Shown piece by piece: positions 51,533 to 61,135 of a DNA stretch of 64,000 bases. Both the position numbers and the translations under genes were made by a program. Below the pieces are notes generated by a model. It ran no database searches, had not been told where the DNA came from, and saw only the letters and a program-made list of their open reading frames with translations. The DNA comes from UBA5070 sp035913415 (GTDB lineage Bacteria; Fibrobacterota; Fibrobacteria; UBA5070), in assembly GCA_035913415.1 (NCBI GenBank), contig JAMIIV010000217.1:15365-79364 (forward strand). Direction: 5' to 3'. Each line of letters begins with the position of its first letter. Position 1 is the stretch's first letter.

Positions 51533-54496
51533 TCAGTCGTCTTGGGCGCCGCGACGGTCCTGGACCAGGACATCCATACGGGAGGCCAGCTCGGAAAGCA
51601 ACACGGGTTTCACCAGGACCAGGTCGGCTCCGGCCTCCAGACAGCGGTCCCGCGCTTCGGGCAGAGCGGCACCCGTCAGGACCACGATCGCCATCCTGGC
51701 GCCATCCGGCAGGTCGCGCACCTGGCGCACCAGGTGGTCGCCGTCGCGGCCGGGCAACCCAAGATCCGTCAGGAGAGCATCGAAGCGCCGCGCGGCCACC
51801 AGCTCCAGCGCCTCGTCGACGCACGAAGCTCCCGCGACGCTCCAACCGATGGCTTCGAAATACTCGATGCAAAGTTCGCGAAGATCCTTCTGATCGTCCA
51901 CCACCAGCAGGAAACGGTCCGACAGCCGGCGCGGCCTCGTCGGCTCGACGGCTTCCTCGTCCCGTGGCAGATCGGCCGAGCGCGGCAACCGCAATTCGAA
52001 TTCGGCGCCTCCGCCCTCGCGGGGTCGGTATTGCAGCTCTCCCCCCATCGCCTGGGCCAGTTGTCGGGACAACGCCAGTCCGAGACCCGTGCTGGCACGG
52101 GGATCCAGCTCGGACCCGAACCGTTCGAAGGGCTTGAACAGGCGATCGATCATGGCGGCAGGCACGCCCGATCCCCGGTCGCACACCCGGATCGCGATCT
52201 CGTCACCGACCGCCACGATGCGGACCTCCACGAGGCCGCTCCCGTGGCGCAGGGCGTTGGTGACCAGATTTGTCAGAATCTGTCGAAGCCGGAGGGGATC
52301 GGCCAACACCCCTCCGGTGTCCCCGATCTCGCTTTGGCACACGACCTGCCTGCCGACATCCGCCAACTGCGGCCCCACCAGCTCGAGGGCCTGGTCCAGC
52401 ACCTGCCGCGGCCTGCAGGGCACCAGGGAGATGGGCAACTTGCCGGCGCGCCCGCGTGTGAAATCGAGGATGTCCTGGATGAGCGCCAGGAGATGTCGTC
52501 CATTGCGTTCGACCATTCCCAGTCGTCGTCCCATCGCGGTGGGGACCGGTCCGTCGACCCCATCGCGAACCGCCTCGACACCCCCAAGCACGGCGGCCAG
52601 AGGGGTGCGCAATTCGTGGCTCATCTGAGCCAGGAAACTTTCCCGGGTCGCCAGAGCGTCCTTCAGGTTTTCGTTGGCTCTCTCCAGCTCCAGGGTGCGG
52701 TCGGCGACTCGGGCTTCCAATTCCTCCCGCGCCGCTTCCAGGAGCGAACGACGACGACTCTCCTCGACGTGCCAACGCCCCGCCGCACCGCCCAGAGGAA
52801 TCGCGACGGCAAGGAGAGCGCGTACGGTCTCGACATCGCGGGCCGACCACGAATCGGGATTCCAGCGCGGCCCCAAGGCCAGGATTCCCGGTGCGGCTCC
52901 CGCACACGGCACACCGACCAGGAGACAGGACTCGATCTCGGCGGGAACAAGTCCTTCACCGGCCCCGGGCAGTTCGAATCCGGCGAGCAATCCCCCGGCG
53001 TCCTCGAGGCGGTCGCCCACGTCCAACCGGACCTCTTCCAGCCATCGGGACGCAGACCCCGTGGAGGTCGCGATCGCCTGGCCAGGCTCGATCCTGACCA
53101 GGACTCCGGTCCCGAAGACTTCCCCGAGGGTCGCACCCAGGGCCTGGGCCAGCGACTCCCCACGACCGAGGCGCTCCACCAGGCGCGGCAATTCCTGACG
53201 CAGATCGTCCAGCTCCCTGCCCCCCGAGCCTGTCGAGCGGTGCAGCCGCCGTCGCAAACGGTTCCACAGGAAAATCACCGCCAGCAGAATTCCGATCTGC
53301 CCCAGGTCGATCCGGCTCGGCTCCTCTCCCCACAAGCTCACGGCGTACAACGTCGCGGCTTGCAGCGCCAGAAGGATCGCCCCCCACGCCAGACGCACCA
53401 GCCCCCCGTCGAAGAGGCTGGAGACGGTGAACAACCCCCATCTTCGGATGGCAAGCCCGAAGGTGATCGGCAGGGCGATCGAGCCGAGCGAAGTGATCTC
53501 CTGCGGCCAGGCCCGCCAGCCCAGAACGAGGGGCAGACCGGTGAAGAGAAGGTACGGGAGCACCCCGACCAGGAATCCCAGGAAGATCCATTGGATCTGG
53601 CGGCGATGGGCGGCATGGCGGGACCGGATGAACGCCAGGGCGAGGAAGACCAGCAGGGAGAAGTTGAGGATCGACGAGGCGCCGTAGGAGAGGTGGATCG
53701 GGCCTGGCGCCCACCGCCCGAACTGGCCGACCAGAAGCAACGACCACAAAGCGAACATGCCCCCGAGGAACCATCCGCGCGAGCGATGCAACCAGTCCAA
53801 CCGCTGGGGAAAGATGGTCCCGAACCAGAAGGCGGACACGGAGGTCGTGGTGGCCGCCAGATGGTTGAGCCGCTGCATCCAGATCTGGGAGGCGACCGAG
53901 GCGGACAATTCCCGCTCGACGATGACCGCCATCGTCGAGAGCAAGATCGCGACTGCCGTCCCCGCCAGCAACAGGATTTCCGACTGGGCGCTGCGGACCT
54001 TCCGGGCCACGAGGATGGCCACAAGCATCCACACCAGCGCCAGCAGGTTGGGAACCACAAGCCTCGCGGAAAGAATGCTCCACGGCAACGGCATCGGCAC
54101 GATCGCGACGAGCCGAGGGCCCGTCGCCCCCCGCACCCCCAGTTGCACCGGTCGTTGGTGGTGGATGTGTTCCCGAAGGAGGCGTTGCCCCTCCCAGAAA
54201 CGATCGACGTCCGCCCAGGAGGGGCTCTGGTCGTGGTCGACCAGGAACGCCTGCCAGGGGATCGTCCGCCCTTCCAGAGTGAATAGGGTGTCTCCGGGGA
54301 CCACTCCCGCTCGGGCGGCAGGGCTTCCCGGATCGCACGCGTCGACCACAACCAAGGAGTCCTTCACGGAGGCGTGGATGCCGACCCACGGTGACTGTCG
54401 CAGGTGCTCCACGGTCCACCCCAGCGCCAGCAGCCAACAGACCACGGCCAGGACCATTCCCCAACGGAACCATTCTCTTTGGAGGAAGGACGACAT
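51533..54496 (-). CDS. PDZ-containing hybrid histidine kinase/response regulator
   Basis: A 987-residue membrane sensor. Order: membrane helix (about 10-30); PDZ-like domain (about 45-110; SLVVVDACDPGSPAARAGVVPGDTL region); about seven membrane helices to residue 400; GAF-like region to 570; coiled coil; HisKA with MSHELRTPLAAV; HATPase with N-box TNALRHG, DRGSGVP and GLGLALS; receiver domain (about 861-987) with phospho-Asp911 in LTDLGLPG and the conserved Lys in LVKPVLL. No output domain, so it must pass phosphate to a separate protein. ATG 54496. It sits between two related binding-protein genes. Confidence 0.9.
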   Translation of the reverse strand: MSSFLQREWFRWGMVLAVVCWLLALGWTVEHLRQSPWVGIHASVKDSLVVVDACDPGSPAARAGVVPGDTLFTLEGRTIPWQAFLVDHDQSPSWADVDRFWEGQRLLREHIHHQRPVQLGVRGATGPRLVAIVPMPLPWSILSARLVVPNLLALVWMLVAILVARKVRSAQSEILLLAGTAVAILLSTMAVIVERELSASVASQIWMQRLNHLAATTTSVSAFWFGTIFPQRLDWLHRSRGWFLGGMFALWSLLLVGQFGRWAPGPIHLSYGASSILNFSLLVFLALAFIRSRHAAHRRQIQWIFLGFLVGVLPYLLFTGLPLVLGWRAWPQEITSLGSIALPITFGLAIRRWGLFTVSSLFDGGLVRLAWGAILLALQAATLYAVSLWGEEPSRIDLGQIGILLAVIFLWNRLRRRLHRSTGSGGRELDDLRQELPRLVERLGRGESLAQALGATLGEVFGTGVLVRIEPGQAIATSTGSASRWLEEVRLDVGDRLEDAGGLLAGFELPGAGEGLVPAEIESCLLVGVPCAGAAPGILALGPRWNPDSWSARDVETVRALLAVAIPLGGAAGRWHVEESRRRSLLEAAREELEARVADRTLELERANENLKDALATRESFLAQMSHELRTPLAAVLGGVEAVRDGVDGPVPTAMGRRLGMVERNGRHLLALIQDILDFTRGRAGKLPISLVPCRPRQVLDQALELVGPQLADVGRQVVCQSEIGDTGGVLADPLRLRQILTNLVTNALRHGSGLVEVRIVAVGDEIAIRVCDRGSGVPAAMIDRLFKPFERFGSELDPRASTGLGLALSRQLAQAMGGELQYRPREGGGAEFELRLPRSADLPRDEEAVEPTRPRRLSDRFLLVVDDQKDLRELCIEYFEAIGWSVAGASCVDEALELVAARRFDALLTDLGLPGRDGDHLVRQVRDLPDGARMAIVVLTGAALPEARDRCLEAGADLVLVKPVLLSELASRMDVLVQDRRGAQDD

Positions 54497-54744
54497 GGCG
54501 TGCCATGATACCACCCCACGAGCCCCAAAGGCACCCGGCAAGGAACCATGGCGGGAAACACCACCGCACCCCGACACCCACCACGTGGGAGGAAGCCAGC
54601 AAACATTGCGCCGCGCGGGAAACCCGCAGGGACCACGGCCACGCCGCGATCAGGGAAACAGGCATTCCCCGAACGGAGGGAGAGCAAGGTGCCTGGAGGC
54701 ATCGCATCCAACCCGCCCCCCCTTGTGACGAAACGGGGTCAGAC

Positions 54745-55686
54745 TCAGCGCGGCAGGAAACGACCCGTCCAGACCTTGGTGGGATCGACACGTCCACGGC
54801 GAATGACGGACATGTCTTCCATCTGGCGAACCAGAAGTCCCCAGCGGCGCGAGGTCATCCCTCCCAGGGAAATCTCCACGAGATCTTCCGTCTGGGTATG
54901 CCGCATCAACTCCTGATGGGCCTGGATCAGGAGGGTGGACGTGAGTTTCGGGTTGGCCGCATGCAGGCGCGCCTCGGCAGCCTGCGGATGCATGAGGTAA
55001 CGGGCCCAACCCGCCTGGCTGGCCCAGACCAGATCCCGGACCCAGTCCGGCCGCTCCTTCAACGACTTGCCGGCCACGACGAGTACCCCGCCATAAGGAT
55101 TGAAACCAGTCTCTGATACATACAGAGGCAGAGGGTGCGCTCCCGCCTCGTGAGCCAGGAGCTCTTCGACCAGGCACGACCCCAACTGGGCGAAGGTCGT
55201 GTCGGACAAAAACCCGGAAATGGTGGTGTCGGCCGCCAGGAACCTCACGTTCTTCAAAGGCAGTCGACGGCGCAGGAACTGGGAAACGGCATCGTCTTCA
55301 TCCCAGGAAAGCCCTACCCCTTCCAATTCGCCCAAGCGACGCATCCCCGACGAACGATGCACCATGACCACTCGCGTGGACGATTGCAACGGCGCGAAGA
55401 CCGCCACCACATTCAGACCATTGGATTGCGCCAGGACGACTTCATCCGCCGAAACCACCGCGGCGTCGGCCTTGCCCGAAGCCACCAGTTGGAGCGCCGA
55501 GCGCGCCGAACTCCCCGGCACCAGACTCGCCTCGATGTTGCGGTCGCGGTAGAGGTTCCCCACCTCGGCCGCATAATAGCCCACATGCTCGGGAGCGGGC
55601 GGGCCATCGAGCACGATGACAGATTCCGCACGCGCAGGGATGGTGATCGCGGCCAGCAAGGACAGGACGGCGGACACAAGACGCAT
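54745..55686 (-). CDS. NMT1/THI5-like ABC substrate-binding protein (2)
   Basis: A 313-residue periplasmic protein, the same length as the one at 48936-49877 and clearly its paralogue: PPAPEHVGYYAAEVGNLYRDRNI, ADAAVVSADEVVLAQSNGLNVVAVFAPLQSSTRVVMVH and the shared FNPYGGVLVV. The signal peptide ends at about residue 20 (PARA). The start ATG 55686 has AGGAG six bases upstream. It has no permease of its own nearby and precedes the hybrid kinase gene, so it may deliver a ligand signal to the kinase, or serve the same permease with other specificity. Confidence 0.9.
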   Translation of the reverse strand: MRLVSAVLSLLAAITIPARAESVIVLDGPPAPEHVGYYAAEVGNLYRDRNIEASLVPGSSARSALQLVASGKADAAVVSADEVVLAQSNGLNVVAVFAPLQSSTRVVMVHRSSGMRRLGELEGVGLSWDEDDAVSQFLRRRLPLKNVRFLAADTTISGFLSDTTFAQLGSCLVEELLAHEAGAHPLPLYVSETGFNPYGGVLVVAGKSLKERPDWVRDLVWASQAGWARYLMHPQAAEARLHAANPKLTSTLLIQAHQELMRHTQTEDLVEISLGGMTSRRWGLLVRQMEDMSVIRRGRVDPTKVWTGRFLPR

Positions 55687-55828
55687 GGGAATCTCCTGGG
55701 GTGCTCCCCATGGTAACCTTTTGCCCCCGCCCCTGCCCACCCCGGGATGCCTCCGCCCCCGATCCGGACAAGGCCCCCCAAGCCCGCGTCGAGCAGGGGA
55801 AGAGTCACCTACATGCCAAGAAACAGAA

Positions 55829-55857
55829 GACTCCGCGCTGGCAAGAGTCGCGGAGTC
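55829..55857 (-). terminator. Terminator of pgk
   Basis: A perfect 9-bp stem (GACTCCGCG / CGCGGAGTC) with an 11-base loop, followed on the minus strand by TTCTGTTTCTTGG, a fairly T-rich tail. It lies 45 bases past the pgk stop. Confidence 0.7.
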
Positions 55858-55901
55858 GAAAGAGGCCGCCATAAGCGGCTTCCCGGGACGGGAACGATGG
55901 A

Positions 55902-57134
55902 TTACTTCTCGGTGAGAGCCACGACGCCCGGCAGCGCCTTGCCTTCGAGGTATTCCAGCGAGGCGCCGCCGCCGGTGGACACGTGCGTGACCTTCTTGGA
56001 GAGTCCGGCCTTCTTGATCGCGGAGGCGGAGTCACCACCACCGACGATCGTGCAAGCGCCGCCCGCGGTCGCTTCGGCCAAGGCCTCGGCGATGGCGAAG
56101 GTGCCCTTGGCGGATTCGGCGATTTCGAAGACACCGGCGGGGCCGTTCCACAGGACGGTCTTGGCCGACTTGATGATGTCGGCGAAGGTCTTGATGGTGT
56201 CAGGTCCGATGTCCACACCCTCCCAGTCGGAGGGGATTTCGTTGACCGACACGTACTTGGTCTCGCCGAGGGTGCGGGCGCCGAAGTCGAGCTTGGTGGT
56301 CACGAGGACGTCCGAAGGAAGGACGAGCTTGTCGCCGGCCTGCGCGATGAGTTCGGCGGCCAGGGGCACCTTGTCCATCTCGCAGAGGGACTTGCCGATT
56401 TCCTTGCCCTGGGCCTTGGCGAAGGTGAAGCCCATGCCGCCGCCGATGATCAGCTTGTCGACCTTGGGCAGCATCGCCTTGATGACGTCGATCTTGCCCG
56501 AGATCTTGGAGCCGCCGATGATGGCGACGAAGGGACGCTGGGGGTTCTCGACGGCGTCGCCCAGGAAGTCCAGTTCCTTCTTCATCAGGTAGCCGGACGC
56601 GCGGGGCAGGTCCAGACCGGTGATGGAGGAGTGGTCGCGGTGGGCGGTACCGAAGGCGTCGTTGACGTAGAGGTCCGCAAGCTTGGTGAGGGAGGCGCGG
56701 AAGGCCTTGATCTCTTCGGCGGAGGCGGCGATCTTGGAGCCGTCCTCGGCCTTGACCTTGCCCTCTTCCTCGATGTGGAAGCGCAGGTTTTCGAGCAACA
56801 CGACTTCACCGGGCTGGAGAGCGGCGCAGGCGGCTTCGACTTCGGCGCCGACGCAGTCGGAGAGGAACTTCACCGGCTTGCCGAGGTGCTCGGAGAGCTT
56901 GGCGGCGACCGGAGCCAGGGTGAACTCGGGCTTGACCTTGCCGTCGGGACGGCCCAGGTGCGAAGCGATCACCAGCGAAGCACCCTTCTCGAGGAGGTAC
57001 TGCAGCGTGGGCAGAGCCGCCGAGATGCGCTTGTCGTCTTCGACCACGCCGTCCTTGACGGGCACGTTGAAATCGACGCGCACGAAGACGCGCTTGCCGG
57101 CGACGTTCAGATCCTCGATGAAGAGCTTGGCCAT
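55902..57134 (-). CDS. pgk: Phosphoglycerate kinase
   Basis: Forms ATP from 1,3-bisphosphoglycerate in glycolysis. It is 410 residues. The N-terminal substrate domain has VFVRVDFNVPVKDG, ASHLGRPDGK and LLENLRFH; the nucleotide domain has GGSKISGKIDVI, IGGGMGFTF, LWNGPAGVFE, and the closing VGGGDSASAIKKAG and VSTGGGASLEYLEGK. ATG 57134 is preceded by GAGG. Codon use is typical of a highly expressed gene. It ends in a terminator, so it is transcribed apart from the transport genes that follow. Confidence 0.98.
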   Translation of the reverse strand: MAKLFIEDLNVAGKRVFVRVDFNVPVKDGVVEDDKRISAALPTLQYLLEKGASLVIASHLGRPDGKVKPEFTLAPVAAKLSEHLGKPVKFLSDCVGAEVEAACAALQPGEVVLLENLRFHIEEEGKVKAEDGSKIAASAEEIKAFRASLTKLADLYVNDAFGTAHRDHSSITGLDLPRASGYLMKKELDFLGDAVENPQRPFVAIIGGSKISGKIDVIKAMLPKVDKLIIGGGMGFTFAKAQGKEIGKSLCEMDKVPLAAELIAQAGDKLVLPSDVLVTTKLDFGARTLGETKYVSVNEIPSDWEGVDIGPDTIKTFADIIKSAKTVLWNGPAGVFEIAESAKGTFAIAEALAEATAGGACTIVGGGDSASAIKKAGLSKKVTHVSTGGGASLEYLEGKALPGVVALTEK

Positions 57135-57284
57135 GGGTTTTCCTCGAACAGGAGATATGGTGGGAGGGAAATCGATCCGCCGGCGCGCCAGGCACACCAG
57201 CCAGAAGAGGTCCGAAAGGTAAACACCGGACTCACCGGTCCGGAACATCGAATCGGAACGGAAACCCGGGGAGCCGCGAGGCCC

Positions 57285-58418
57285 TCAGAACACGAAGTTG
57301 AACGAGGGGCTGACGGTCCAGCCGCGCAGATTCAAGTTCAGATCGGAGTCCAGCGGCAGCAGGTACCCGCCGCGGATGTCCAGCAGGGTCTGCTTGCCCT
57401 TGTAGAGTTCGATGCCCACGTGCGGGGTGACCTGGAGGATGTGTTCGTTCTTGGCCATCGAGGACAGGAACAGTCCACCCAGGGTGAAACCGCTGTAGAG
57501 GTTCAGGTACGAGCGCTGCCCGCGGCCGAAGTGGCGGGGGTAGAAGTCCGTGCCGTAGGCGTACTGGAAGACGTCGTTGTAGACCGTGGAGTCGCCCTCG
57601 GGCTGGTCGAGGTTCTTGAGAACGCCCAGGATGAGGTAGCTCTTGCCCTTGGTGAACAGATACCGCACCGAGGCACCCGCGTAGACTTCACCGGAAAGAC
57701 CGGCCTTGGGATTTTCGATGGAGAGGTAGGTGAACTCGGCACCCGGCATGTTCGTGAATTCCACCCAGCGCTTGCTCGTGGTGGTGGGAGGCTCGCTGGG
57801 CTCTTCGATGGTGAGGGTCACGATGTTCCCTCGGACCTGCTGGCGCGCTTCGAGGAGTCCCTCTTCCAAACGGAAGATCTGCCCGTCGATCTCGCGGGAT
57901 TTCTCCCAGAGGGTGCCGTAGGTTTCGGGCTCGCGCACGCGGTCCACCCCTTGCAGCTCGCGGGCGTAGACGTCGCGCTCCGAAGTGCGGAAGCGCAGCT
58001 CGTGTTCGAGCTTCTCGATGTCGTCGCGTTTGTTCACCAGCTCCAGGCTGAAGTCGACGGGCTTGCCGAGCCTGCCCAGGCTGTCCTTCAGCGAGCCGAA
58101 CAGGGTATCGGGAACGGAGAAGGTCATGGTGGCCTTGCGGTGCCAGGATTCCTCGCGGTTGTTCTCGGCTTCCAGGACCTCCAGGCCCATGCGGGCGACC
58201 CATCTCTCGGCCGCGGCCAGACCCTGGTGGAGGTCGGAGACCTGCAGCGAGATCTTCAGGTGCCGCGAGAGCATGGCCCCCTGGCCGGCGAAATCCGTCA
58301 ACACGACCTCTCGGCCGTCCGACGCCCCCCGCGGCGAGGTCAGATCGAGTCCTTTCGACGAGGACATGGAGCCGGGTAGGATGCTCGCCAGAACGAGCAG
58401 AGTTGCGGATGCGGACAC
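57285..58418 (-). CDS. DUF4349 protein with C-terminal outer-membrane-like part
   Basis: A 377-residue exported protein. The signal peptide is SASATLLVLASILPGS. Residues about 40-220 match DUF4349: LQVSDLHQGLAAAERWV, MTFSVPDTLFGSLKDSLGRLG, then a coiled coil (ELVNKRDDIEKLEHELRFR). The remainder is rich in aromatic beta strands (YLNLYSGFTLGGLFLSS) and ends in Phe (SPSFNFVF), the usual signal of outer-membrane barrels. DUF4349 is normally followed by a single membrane helix, so this arrangement is unusual. The start is GTG 58418, with GAGG upstream. Confidence 0.8.
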   Translation of the reverse strand: MSASATLLVLASILPGSMSSSKGLDLTSPRGASDGREVVLTDFAGQGAMLSRHLKISLQVSDLHQGLAAAERWVARMGLEVLEAENNREESWHRKATMTFSVPDTLFGSLKDSLGRLGKPVDFSLELVNKRDDIEKLEHELRFRTSERDVYARELQGVDRVREPETYGTLWEKSREIDGQIFRLEEGLLEARQQVRGNIVTLTIEEPSEPPTTTSKRWVEFTNMPGAEFTYLSIENPKAGLSGEVYAGASVRYLFTKGKSYLILGVLKNLDQPEGDSTVYNDVFQYAYGTDFYPRHFGRGQRSYLNLYSGFTLGGLFLSSMAKNEHILQVTPHVGIELYKGKQTLLDIRGGYLLPLDSDLNLNLRGWTVSPSFNFVF

Positions 58419-58485
58419 GGAAACCTCGATGAGGGAGTTTTGGGGACGATGCCCCCCAAAGCTACCTACACCGGTGTGGATGCCC

Positions 58486-60357
58486 TCAAAGGAAGAAGGG
58501 CGCCACCTCGACGCACCCGCCTCCGTTCGCACCGCGACCGATGCGCACCTGGCAGCCCAGCTGCGCGGCACGTGCCCGGATGGTCCGCAGACCCACGCCA
58601 TCTTCCGCCGTGTCGGGGAATCCCGGCCCATCGTCTTCGATGCGCATGCGGTCGCGCTGCAGATGCAGGCGCACCACCTTCGCCCGCCCGTGTTTCAACG
58701 CGTTCTGGACGGCTTCCTGGGCGATCCGATACCACTGGAGCGCCTGGGCTTCCGTGAGGTCGTCCATCCGGCCCTCGACCTGGAGTTCCAGGGTCTCGTG
58801 CACACGCAATCGGTCCCCCAGAAGTTGCAAGGCGGTGCACAGGGCGCCCCCCTGCAGTTCGGGCGGGTACAGTCCGTGCGCGGTGGCGCGGATCGATTCG
58901 GCCACCCGCGCGAGCTCGGCGTCCAGGCGATCGCACAGCGACCCGGACAACACGGTGTGCCGGAGCATGTCGGCCTGCAGCCGCAGCGCGACCAGATCCT
59001 GTCCGATCCCGTCGTGGAGATCCAGGGCCGTGCCGCGCAGGTGCTGGTCGGTCTCGTTCACCAGGCGCTCGTTGAACCCCTTCTCGAGGGCCAGATGCCT
59101 CTCGAGGAGCCGCTGGTGGTCACGCCGTTCCGTGTACACCTTCTGGGCCAGGAACAAGCTCAACAAAAGGTTTTCCAAACACAACGCGGACTCCACGATC
59201 ACACCACGGTGCGAATACATCCAGGATTCGTGGAGCAGCTCACCGCCGAGCCCCACGGCCAACGCCACCACCATGGGAGCGGTGGCGACCAGGGCCAGGA
59301 GGGAATCGCGATGCCCCCGCCAGGACGAGCGCAAGAGCAGGACGATGCCCAGAAGCCACGAGGAGGCCTCGAGGATCTCCGCCTGCGGTCCAGAATACAG
59401 GAGATCGACCACCCAGGGCCAGACGGGGATCGCAAGCTGCAGCAAGGCGAGGGCCACGAGGAGGCTCCCCAGGATGCGCAGCACGGGTCCCGAACGAGGG
59501 AAGCGGGACGAAAAGCCCAGTAGATGCGTGAGAAACAGCGCCAACGCGCCGAACGCACCCAGCGAACCGAAGGAGGGCACCACCTGGTTGGGCGAGGTGA
59601 GGGAGGGCCACAGCCAGGCGAAGGCGTGTTGGTGGCTTCCCAGCACGAAGACGATCACGAAACCCTGGTAGACCAGGTACCACAGGTGGCCGCGGTGGCG
59701 CACGATGGCGAACAGGAATGCGGCCAGCAGGAGGTTGGCCAGCAGAAGCCCCACCAGGATGCCGTCGCGCAGTGCGCCGTCTTCGGCTTCGGACTGGCGG
59801 ACGCCATCGGGTTCCAGGCGCAGCGACACCCCGACCCGACCGGTCCGTTCGACCAGCATCAGGTGGATCGTGTTGGGGCCTTCCCGCAGTTCGACGGGCA
59901 ACCAAAGCCCGTGCCAGGGTGTGCACCAGCTCTGCTTGGGCACGTCCTCCCCGATCCAGCACGAAGCCCGACCGCCGGTCTCGACCCGCATGCTGTCGAC
60001 GTTGGCGTAGCTCTCGCGAATCCACCACACACCAGCCCGTGGCGCCACCACATGCACCCGCAGCAGGACTGCTCCCGGACGGAATCCGGCCCAACGGCCA
60101 AGAGGACGGAATCCGTCGGGATTCGTGCCGCTCCAGGACGAAGGGTCGCGGGATGGTTCCAGGTGGAGGAGGACGGCTTCGGAGGGCACCTCTCCGCCGC
60201 CCGGGAGCGTGGCGAGATCGAGGATCGAGGCGCGGATAGGACCTCCGCCGAGGAGGGCGCACACGAAGCACAACCAGAGGAGTCGGAAGACCGGGCTGGA
60301 ACCGCTTTTCCGCAGACCTCCAGCGAGATGAATTCCCTCCGGACGGCGACTTGGCAT
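58486..60357 (-). CDS. NarL-type sensor histidine kinase with 7TM sensor
   Basis: A 623-residue kinase. After a signal/anchor helix (about 20-38) comes a periplasmic beta-rich region resembling 7TMR-DISM extracellular domains (GVWWIRESYANVDSMRVET), then seven membrane helices (about 225-430), and a coiled coil. HisKA_3 follows, with the phospho-accepting His in LDLHDGIGQDLVALRLQ, and a HATPase (EAVQNALKHG, EDDGPGFP, GVGLRTIRARA). It would phosphorylate a LuxR-type regulator, but none is adjacent, so it is an orphan here. ATG 60357. Confidence 0.88.
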   Translation of the reverse strand: MPSRRPEGIHLAGGLRKSGSSPVFRLLWLCFVCALLGGGPIRASILDLATLPGGGEVPSEAVLLHLEPSRDPSSWSGTNPDGFRPLGRWAGFRPGAVLLRVHVVAPRAGVWWIRESYANVDSMRVETGGRASCWIGEDVPKQSWCTPWHGLWLPVELREGPNTIHLMLVERTGRVGVSLRLEPDGVRQSEAEDGALRDGILVGLLLANLLLAAFLFAIVRHRGHLWYLVYQGFVIVFVLGSHQHAFAWLWPSLTSPNQVVPSFGSLGAFGALALFLTHLLGFSSRFPRSGPVLRILGSLLVALALLQLAIPVWPWVVDLLYSGPQAEILEASSWLLGIVLLLRSSWRGHRDSLLALVATAPMVVALAVGLGGELLHESWMYSHRGVIVESALCLENLLLSLFLAQKVYTERRDHQRLLERHLALEKGFNERLVNETDQHLRGTALDLHDGIGQDLVALRLQADMLRHTVLSGSLCDRLDAELARVAESIRATAHGLYPPELQGGALCTALQLLGDRLRVHETLELQVEGRMDDLTEAQALQWYRIAQEAVQNALKHGRAKVVRLHLQRDRMRIEDDGPGFPDTAEDGVGLRTIRARAAQLGCQVRIGRGANGGGCVEVAPFFL

Positions 60358-60437
60358 CGAGATGGATAGTACATCGCCAGCTTGCCAAGCGGAAGAGGCC
60401 GGCCCCTCGGTCGTGTGGATCGCGGCGCGCAACAGGA

Positions 60438-61028
60438 TCACAGACCCGAAACGAATTGCCCCACCCCGCCCAGAAACATTTCGGTGGCGATGGTGGTGAG
60501 CACCAGTCCCATCAGGCGTTCGATCGCCTGCACACCCCGATCGCCCACGGCGCGATGGACCCATGGGGACAAAAGCAGGAAGACGCAGGTGACGACGGAG
60601 GCGGCGGCCAACGCGCCGAGCCATTCGGGCCAGCGGGAAGGGTCGCGGCTCATGATCAGCATGACCGTCGAGATCGCCGATGGTCCCGCCACGTAGGGAA
60701 TGGCCAGTGGCACCAGGAACGGTTCGATTTCCGGGGCGGGTGCATCCCTGGAGACCGGAGCCGGAAAAATCATGCGCAAGGCGATCAGGAACAGGATGAT
60801 GCCCCCGGCGATGGACAGGGAGCGTTGCGACACTTGCAGGGCCGCCAGAAGCCAGTGGCCCGTGAAGAGGAATACGCACAACACCACGAACGCAAAGCCC
60901 ATCTCGCGCAGGATCACCCGTGTCCAGCGCGCACGCGGCACCGAGCGCAACGCCGAAAGGAACAACGGAATGTCGCCCAAACCATCCATGACCAGGACGA
61001 GCAGGACGAAGGCGGAAAGAAAGGTCAT
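60438..61028 (-). CDS. MarC family integral membrane protein
   Basis: A 196-residue membrane protein with six helices, of the MarC/YchE/YhgN group, once thought to be linked to multiple antibiotic resistance but of unknown function. The family motifs VLVMDGLGDIPLFLSAL and AIPYVAGPSAISTVMLIM are present, along with GGIILFLIALRMIF. ATG 61028. It lies between the small ORF at 61181-61321 and the sensor kinase gene, all in one direction. Confidence 0.93.
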   Translation of the reverse strand: MTFLSAFVLLVLVMDGLGDIPLFLSALRSVPRARWTRVILREMGFAFVVLCVFLFTGHWLLAALQVSQRSLSIAGGIILFLIALRMIFPAPVSRDAPAPEIEPFLVPLAIPYVAGPSAISTVMLIMSRDPSRWPEWLGALAAASVVTCVFLLLSPWVHRAVGDRGVQAIERLMGLVLTTIATEMFLGGVGQFVSGL

Positions 61029-61135
61029 GCCTGGAGGATACCATGTACCTCCATGAACGGCGCGCCCCACCGTCCATCGGGACGCACTCGTCCACATCGC
61101 GGGTCGCGCGGGATTCCCCCGTGGGTACGGATGCT

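Noticed and set aside
50165..54286. Very long plus-strand open frame (1373 codons) opposite the hybrid kinase and ABC genes
   Set aside because: It is antisense to well-supported genes and is rich in Arg, Gln, Asp and Gly without any domain; a by-product of high-GC codon use.
48820..55901. TPP or FMN riboswitch for the NMT1/THI5-like transporter
   Set aside because: I looked upstream of each gene for conserved riboswitch cores such as CUGAGA and found none, so the ligand stays open.
55983..58379. 798-codon plus-strand open frame opposite pgk and the DUF4349 gene
   Set aside because: The opposite strand encodes a complete phosphoglycerate kinase; the frame is repetitive in Gly, Asp and Leu with no motif.
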